Of a DNA stretch of 64,000 nucleotides, positions 61,272 to 64,000 are shown one piece after another. How positions within the stretch are numbered: the first letter of the stretch is position 1; each line of letters opens with the position of its first letter. The DNA is taken from assembly GCA_903834145.1 (NCBI GenBank), contig CAILHY010000010.1:97907-161906 (forward strand), given 5' to 3'. The position numbers and the translations under genes were made by a program. Source of the DNA: an uncultured Actinomycetes bacterium. GTDB lineage: Bacteria; Actinomycetota; Actinomycetes; Nanopelagicales; Nanopelagicaceae. The notes below the pieces were generated by a model, which worked only from the letters and a program-made list of their open reading frames with translations, was not told the origin of the DNA and did no database searches.

Positions 61272-63008
61272 ATGTCGAATGGGGCGGCAAAATCCGGGCA
61301 ATTGCGATTGGCCCTTGCCCAGATAAATCCCACAGTTGGGGATGTGCCCGGCAATAGCCATCTCATCGCACAACAGATTTCCAAGGCGCATCAAGGTGGT
61401 GCGCACGTTGTGGTTTTCCCGGAAATGGTGGTTACGGGATACCCCGTTGAGGATTTAGCTCTTCGACCATCTTTTCGCAGCGCCAGCAAGGCTGCCATTA
61501 CAGGGCTAGCTACCCAAGCAAAATCCGAAGGTCACGGAGACCTTGTATTGGTGATCGGATATCTCGATGAGATCACCGGAGCAATAAATCGTTTGGGCCA
61601 ACCCGAAGGTGCGCCCCAAAATGCTGTGGCGATCATTCACGATGGGCAGATAAAGGCGCGATACGTCAAGCACCACCTTCCAAACTATGGCGTCTTTGAT
61701 GAGTTTCGAAACTTCGTTCCCGGGGATTCCTCATTGGTCGTGCGCATTCATGGCATCGATGTCGGTATCGCAATTTGTGAAGACATTTGGCAAGAAGGTG
61801 GGCCGGTTGCCGAATTAGCAATGCGCCACACTGGTTTATTGGTGGTTCCCAATGGCAGCCCGTTCGAACGAAATAAGGATGATGTGCGTTTAGCGCTAGT
61901 TCAACGTCGTGCGAAGGAAGCTGGTGCTCCACTTGCCTACGTCAACATGACGGGCGGACAAGATGAGTTGGTATTTGATGGCGACACCATTGTCGTTGGT
62001 GCCCAAGGCGATGTGATTTCCAGGGCTCCTCAATTTAGAGATGCACTTGAATTTGTCGATCTCGAATTAGAAGCTCATACCTCAAATCCAGATCTCGTAA
62101 TTCACGATGATGTGGTTGCCCCCTACCAAGGGGCGCCATCAAAGAGCGCAGTTCGCCTTGATGACATGAGTGAAATCTGGGAAGCACTGGTTGTGGGACT
62201 TCGCGACTATGTGGGCAAGAATAAATTTTCATCCGTGGCCCTGGGTGTATCTGGCGGTATTGATTCAGCCCTAGTTGCCACCATTGCGGTGGATGCGCTG
62301 GGTTGTGAAAAAGTCCATGGAATTGCGCTACCCAGTGAGTATTCATCGGATCATTCATTGGCCGATGCTCAAGAATTAGCGATCAATACAAGCATTCATT
62401 ACCGCGTTATTCCGATTGCGCCGATGGTCGCCTCCTATTTAGCCCATGTGAAACTAGAGGGACTGGCCGAGGAAAATCTGCAGGCCCGTGTGCGCGGAAC
62501 AACGTTGATGGGGATTTCCAACCAAGAGGGACACTTGGTTTTGGCCACCGGCAATAAGAGCGAATTAGCGGTTGGTTATTCCACTCTTTATGGTGATGCG
62601 GTGGGCGGATTTGCTCCGATTAAAGACATTTATAAGACCGATGTCTGGGCTCTTTCACGTTGGAGGAATGCCCAAGCGCTGGCACGGGGGGAGACACCAC
62701 CGATTCCTGAGCGTTCCATCACCAAAGAACCCAGCGCCGAACTTCGCCCGGACCAGAAGGATTCTGACTCATTACCTCAATACGAACTGCTGGACCAGTT
62801 ACTCCTTTTATATGTGGAGGGCGACATTGGAAGCGCAGGACTCATTGCTCACGGTTTTGACCCTGCGCTGGTTGCTCGGGTCATATCGATGGTGGACAAG
62901 GCTGAATATAAAAGACGCCAATATCCGCCTGGGACGAAGGTTTCGGTGCGAGCGTTCGGGAAAGATCGCCGTTTACCCATTACTTCCAAGTGGAATGAGA
63001 ACATTTAG
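61272..63008 (+). CDS. nadE: Glutamine-dependent NAD+ synthetase
   Basis: A 578-residue two-domain enzyme making NAD from deamido-NAD. The N-terminal nitrilase-type glutaminase (1-270) has the triad Glu51 (FPEMVVTGYP), Lys133 (VKHHLPNYG) and Cys169 (AICEDIW). The synthetase domain has the PP-loop LGVSGGIDS (SGGIDS 327-332), ATGNKSELAVGYSTLYGD and the KEPSAELRPDQKDSDSLPQYE region near the C-terminus. The length is typical of the short, ~580-residue NadE type rather than the ~680-residue mycobacterial one. Confidence 0.93.
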   Translation: MSNGAAKSGQLRLALAQINPTVGDVPGNSHLIAQQISKAHQGGAHVVVFPEMVVTGYPVEDLALRPSFRSASKAAITGLATQAKSEGHGDLVLVIGYLDEITGAINRLGQPEGAPQNAVAIIHDGQIKARYVKHHLPNYGVFDEFRNFVPGDSSLVVRIHGIDVGIAICEDIWQEGGPVAELAMRHTGLLVVPNGSPFERNKDDVRLALVQRRAKEAGAPLAYVNMTGGQDELVFDGDTIVVGAQGDVISRAPQFRDALEFVDLELEAHTSNPDLVIHDDVVAPYQGAPSKSAVRLDDMSEIWEALVVGLRDYVGKNKFSSVALGVSGGIDSALVATIAVDALGCEKVHGIALPSEYSSDHSLADAQELAINTSIHYRVIPIAPMVASYLAHVKLEGLAEENLQARVRGTTLMGISNQEGHLVLATGNKSELAVGYSTLYGDAVGGFAPIKDIYKTDVWALSRWRNAQALARGETPPIPERSITKEPSAELRPDQKDSDSLPQYELLDQLLLLYVEGDIGSAGLIAHGFDPALVARVISMVDKAEYKRRQYPPGTKVSVRAFGKDRRLPITSKWNENI

Positions 63009-63056
63009 CAAGCTTTATGCGAGATGTTCGCAAGTAGCGCTTTGGGATTAAGTAGG

Positions 63057-63062
63057 TAAAAT
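63057..63062 (+). promoter_or_regulatory. -10 box of the leaderless cys leader/cysK promoter
   Basis: TAAAAT at 63057-63062 is followed by 6 nt and then GTG 63069, the first codon of the Cys-rich leader peptide; no Shine-Dalgarno is present. Confidence 0.65.
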
Positions 63063-63068
63063 TAACTC

Positions 63069-63146
63069 GTGCCAACAATTACCGAATGGTTATTCACGCG
63101 TCGTCGTGTTATTGATTTCGGTCGCGCCTGCACCTGCGCCTGCTAA
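63069..63146 (+). CDS. Cysteine-rich leader peptide upstream of cysK
   Basis: A 25-residue reading frame starting GTG at 63069 and ending TAA at 63144-63146. It reads PTITEWLFTRRRVIDFG then RACTCAC-stop: three Cys codons (all TGC) in the last five positions, right before the stop. The RRR-VIDFGRxC pattern resembles short actinobacterial leader peptides ahead of sulfur genes, and cysteine-responsive leaderless leaders are described in mycobacteria. A TAAAAT box 6 nt before the GTG makes it leaderless, and the cysK ATG lies 117 nt after its stop. Ribosome stalling at TGC codons when Cys-tRNA is scarce would tune cysK; that mechanism is inferred. Confidence 0.8.
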   Translation: MPTITEWLFTRRRVIDFGRACTCAC

Positions 63147-63263
63147 ACCTACAAGCCAGTCTGCAATCGCTCTTTAATTTTTCTCTTCATCCTCTTTTCA
63201 AGAGTAAATACATTCCGAAATCCATTCATGAAGAAGTACATCAACCAAGATATTGGAGCAATT
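63147..63263 (+). promoter_or_regulatory. cysK 5' leader downstream of the leader peptide
   Basis: A 117-nt pyrimidine-rich region. A short hairpin CTCTT-TTC-AAGAG lies at 63192-63204, and GGAG (63255-63258) is the Shine-Dalgarno for ATG 63264. There is no GC-rich terminator, so control, if any, is more likely through ribosome-binding-site access or Rho than an intrinsic terminator. Confidence 0.5.
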
Positions 63264-64000
63264 ATGAAGCTGTATAACAACATCACAGAGGTAGTTGGTA
63301 ACACACCGCTTGTTCGCCTTAATCGCATCACCGATGGCGCCGCGGCAAATGTGTACGCCAAGTTGGAGTTCTACAACCCAACAAGCACGGTCAAGGATCG
63401 CATCGGTATCGCGATGGTTGATGCTGCCGAAAAGACTGGACAACTTAAGCCTGGCGGAACAATCGTTGAAGCAACATCAGGCAACACTGGTATTGCACTT
63501 GCCATGGTTGGCGCTGCACGCGGATACAAAGTTATTTTGACGATGCCAGATTCGATGTCCAAAGAGCGTCGTACGCTTCTTCGTGCGTTCGGTGCCACTC
63601 TTGTGTTGACCCCTGCAGCAGAAGGGATGCGCGGAGCAGTTGCCAAGGCTGAAGAGCTCGGCGCGGCAGATGGCGCAGTATTGGTTCGCCAATTTGAAAA
63701 TGATGCCAACCCAGAAATTCACCGCAAGACAACAGCGGAGGAAATTTGGCGCGACACGGATGGCACAGTTGCTGCAGTTATTGCAGGTATTGGTACCGGC
63801 GGAACAATCACTGGTATCGGGCAGGTTCTTAAAGAGCGCAATCCCGAGATCAAGATTTTTGCTGTAGAACCAGCGGCGTCGCCACTACTTAATGGTGGAT
63901 CACCAAGTGGTCACCCAATCCAAGGTATCGGCGCTAACTTCATTCCTAACATTCTTGATACCAAGATCTACGATGAAGTTTTCGATGCCACGGCAGATGA
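63264..64000 (+). CDS. cysK: Cysteine synthase A (O-acetylserine sulfhydrylase), 3' end outside window
   Basis: The first ~245 residues of a CysK, still open at the window edge. ATG 63264 follows GGAG. The opening is [19 protein letters not shown]; the PLP-lysine segment is [19 protein letters not shown] (Lys ~44); the substrate loop is [20 protein letters not shown]; the phosphate cradle is [13 protein letters not shown]; and [11 protein letters not shown] with [12 protein letters not shown] follows. It makes cysteine from O-acetylserine and sulfide in the cytoplasm. The Cys-codon-rich leader upstream points to translational feedback by cysteine supply. cysE may follow outside the window. 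Confidence 0.93.
   Translation, partial: MKLYNNITEVVGNTPLVRLNRITDGAAANVYAKLEFYNPTSTVKDRIGIAMVDAAEKTGQLKPGGTIVEATSGNTGIALAMVGAARGYKVILTMPDSMSKERRTLLRAFGATLVLTPAAEGMRGAVAKAEELGAADGAVLVRQFENDANPEIHRKTTAEEIWRDTDGTVAAVIAGIGTGGTITGIGQVLKERNPEIKIFAVEPAASPLLNGGSPSGHPIQGIGANFIPNILDTKIYDEVFDATAD

Noticed and set aside
63147..63263. A SAM or other known riboswitch before cysK
   Set aside because: No conserved multi-stem core or terminator can be drawn; the region is pyrimidine-rich with only a weak hairpin, and the Cys-codon leader explains the context better.

Overview
The window looks like a chromosomal segment of a small-genome, moderate-to-low GC (roughly half GC by eye) actinobacterium. Pointers are a histone-like Lys/Ala tail protein, a Cys-rich leaderless leader peptide in front of cysK, maltokinase-type and GT1 enzymes, MMPL and DHA2/DHA3 exporters, abundant ATGA stop/start overlaps, and many start codons placed exactly one promoter spacing after a TANNNT box (leaderless mRNAs). 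My best guess is a Nanopelagicales/acI-like freshwater lineage; this is inference and no rRNA or marker tree is available. I see no tRNA, rRNA, insertion sequence, prophage or CRISPR array. Coding density is very high; no gap reaches 300 bases. The longest gene-free stretches are about 31.81-32.03 kb, 59.73-59.93 kb, 63.01-63.26 kb and 16.71-16.86 kb, and each is described below.

Layout. 0-3.8 kb: end of a secreted Ig-like protein and a convergent MMPL exporter sharing a terminator. 3.8-16.7 kb: nitrogen scavenging, with a proline-iminopeptidase-like hydrolase, two formamidase/acetamidase paralogues on either side of a complete dipeptide-type ABC importer, a diaminopropionate ammonia-lyase-like enzyme coupled to an M20 deacylase, and three GNAT acetyltransferases (the first of spermidine-acetyltransferase type). 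16.8-21.6 kb: sulfur and thiol genes (SQR-like flavoprotein, DsrC/TusE-like carrier, DsrE-like protein, TrhO rhodanese, FrnE/DsbA protein, small HMA chaperone). 21.7-27.6 kb: threonine degradation (tdh-kbl) and a heterodimeric ABC exporter. 27.6-31.8 kb: a TetR - GT1 glycosyltransferase - maltokinase/glucosamine-kinase-like - SIS isomerase operon. 32.0-40.2 kb: polyamine uptake (PotDBCA-like), amine oxidase and aminobutyraldehyde dehydrogenase, facing an Orn/Lys/Arg decarboxylase. 40.2-43.4 kb: ABC-F protein and a DHA2 exporter.

43.4-53.6 kb is a complete PTS phosphorelay with unusual architecture. ptsH (HPr) diverges from an operon of 2-oxoacid/acetoin dehydrogenase E1alpha-E1beta-E2 genes ending in ptsI. 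A SorC regulator, GutM and a glucitol-type permease follow; in this permease the usual EIIBC polypeptide is divided into two genes in swapped order with a long hairpin between them. A COG4091-type oxidoreductase replaces the expected sorbitol-6-phosphate dehydrogenase. The E2 lacks the catalytic His of its HxxxDG motif. 53.5-64 kb: two complementary-looking IspD-like proteins, tgt, a cytoplasmic M13 peptidase with a divergent MarR regulator and palindromic operator, the histone-like protein, a DHA3 exporter, glutamine-dependent NAD synthetase, and cysK preceded by a 25-residue peptide ending Cys-Thr-Cys-Ala-Cys.

The clearest second-look items are the cysteine leader peptide, the divided and rearranged EIIBC with its hairpin, the E2 without its catalytic His, the IspD-like pair, the window-wide leaderless promoter geometry, and the amidase/transporter/diaminopropionate-lyase island.
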